A stretch of DNA of 5,978 nt from Candidatus Thorarchaeota archaeon. Its GTDB lineage: Archaea > Asgardarchaeota > Thorarchaeia > Thorarchaeales > Thorarchaeaceae. The notes below the pieces were generated by a model that worked only from the letters and a program-made list of their open reading frames with translations, had not been told where the DNA came from and did not search any database. The DNA lies in contig JAHQWZ010000125.1 of the NCBI GenBank assembly GCA_029856425.1, forward strand, positions 1-5,978, in the 5' to 3' direction. Below, piece after piece: positions 5,811-5,978 of this stretch (positions within the stretch are counted from its first letter, which is position 1; the number at the start of each line of letters is the position of its first letter). Position numbers and translations under genes: made by a program.

Positions 5811-5978
5811 TCACTCAGATCCACCATACTTGATGAATGTCCCATTACGGTACTCATCAAAAGCCATCTGAAGCTCCTCTTTAGTGTTCATAACAATTGG
5901 CCCACGCCAAGCAACAGGTTCACGTATTGGCTTTCCAGAGATCAACAGGAATCGCACGTGTTCATCTTCCGTAGTCAC
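5811..5978 (-). CDS. Pirin family protein, C-terminal fragment
   Basis: This is the 3' end of a gene that enters from beyond the right edge. Fifty-five codons are visible before the TGA at 5813-5811. The peptide contains LISGKPIREPVAWRGPIVMN and then a helix TKEELQMAFDEYRNGTF. The GKPI-x-EPV-x-x-x-GP-x-V-MNT-x-EE pattern with a following helical F-x-x-Y/F-x-x-G-x-F segment is the C-terminal signature of pirins. These are bicupin proteins; some members act as quercetin 2,3-dioxygenases and others as regulatory partners. The metal-binding histidines lie in the N-terminal cupin, outside the window, so activity cannot be assessed. The gene is convergent with the SAM synthetase gene with about 80 bases between the stops, and no functional link to it is evident. 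Confidence 0.9.
   Translation of the reverse strand: MTTEDEHVRFLLISGKPIREPVAWRGPIVMNTKEELQMAFDEYRNGTFIKYGGSE

Overview
The window looks like a piece of an archaeal chromosome with moderate GC. The evidence is an archaeal-type S-adenosylmethionine synthetase, a one-piece helix-turn-helix/CBS regulator of a kind common in archaea, TATA-like boxes upstream of several start codons, and Shine-Dalgarno motifs with two probable TTG starts. No phylum can be assigned from the sequence alone; an Asgard-type or euryarchaeal mesophile would fit, but this is inference.

Layout, left to right. Positions 1-128 hold the last 41 codons of a gene whose product resembles the C-terminus of the Na+/H+ antiporter NhaA (+). 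Next comes a full-length P2-type cation-pumping ATPase (+, best start 234, stop 3029) with its own TATA box and Shine-Dalgarno site. It is convergent, with a gap of only 21 bases, with a 219-residue all-helical protein of unknown function (-, 3051-3710). Upstream of that, on the same strand, is an XRE helix-turn-helix protein with two CBS domains (-, 3789-4382). A 147-base divergent intergenic region separates it from the S-adenosylmethionine synthetase gene (+, 4530-5729). A hairpin followed by a T-rich run closes that gene, and the C-terminus of a convergent pirin-family gene (-, 5811 to beyond 5978) ends the window.

How the genes may work together. The left part concerns cation homeostasis: an antiporter followed by a cation ATPase. 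The right part is the more interesting. An XRE-CBS regulator is transcribed divergently from the gene that makes SAM from methionine and ATP. CBS pairs are known to bind adenosyl ligands such as AMP, ATP, SAM and MTA, and both CBS repeats here keep the G-x-x-T-x-x-D ligand motif. The shared promoter region carries a perfect 15-base palindrome beside the regulator gene and a second spaced dyad just upstream of the synthetase TATA box. My leading hypothesis is a protein-based, adenosyl-ligand-sensing control circuit for SAM synthesis, in a place where many bacteria use a SAM riboswitch. This is inferred from context and is not shown by the sequence. Apart from this, the window is mostly ordinary housekeeping sequence.
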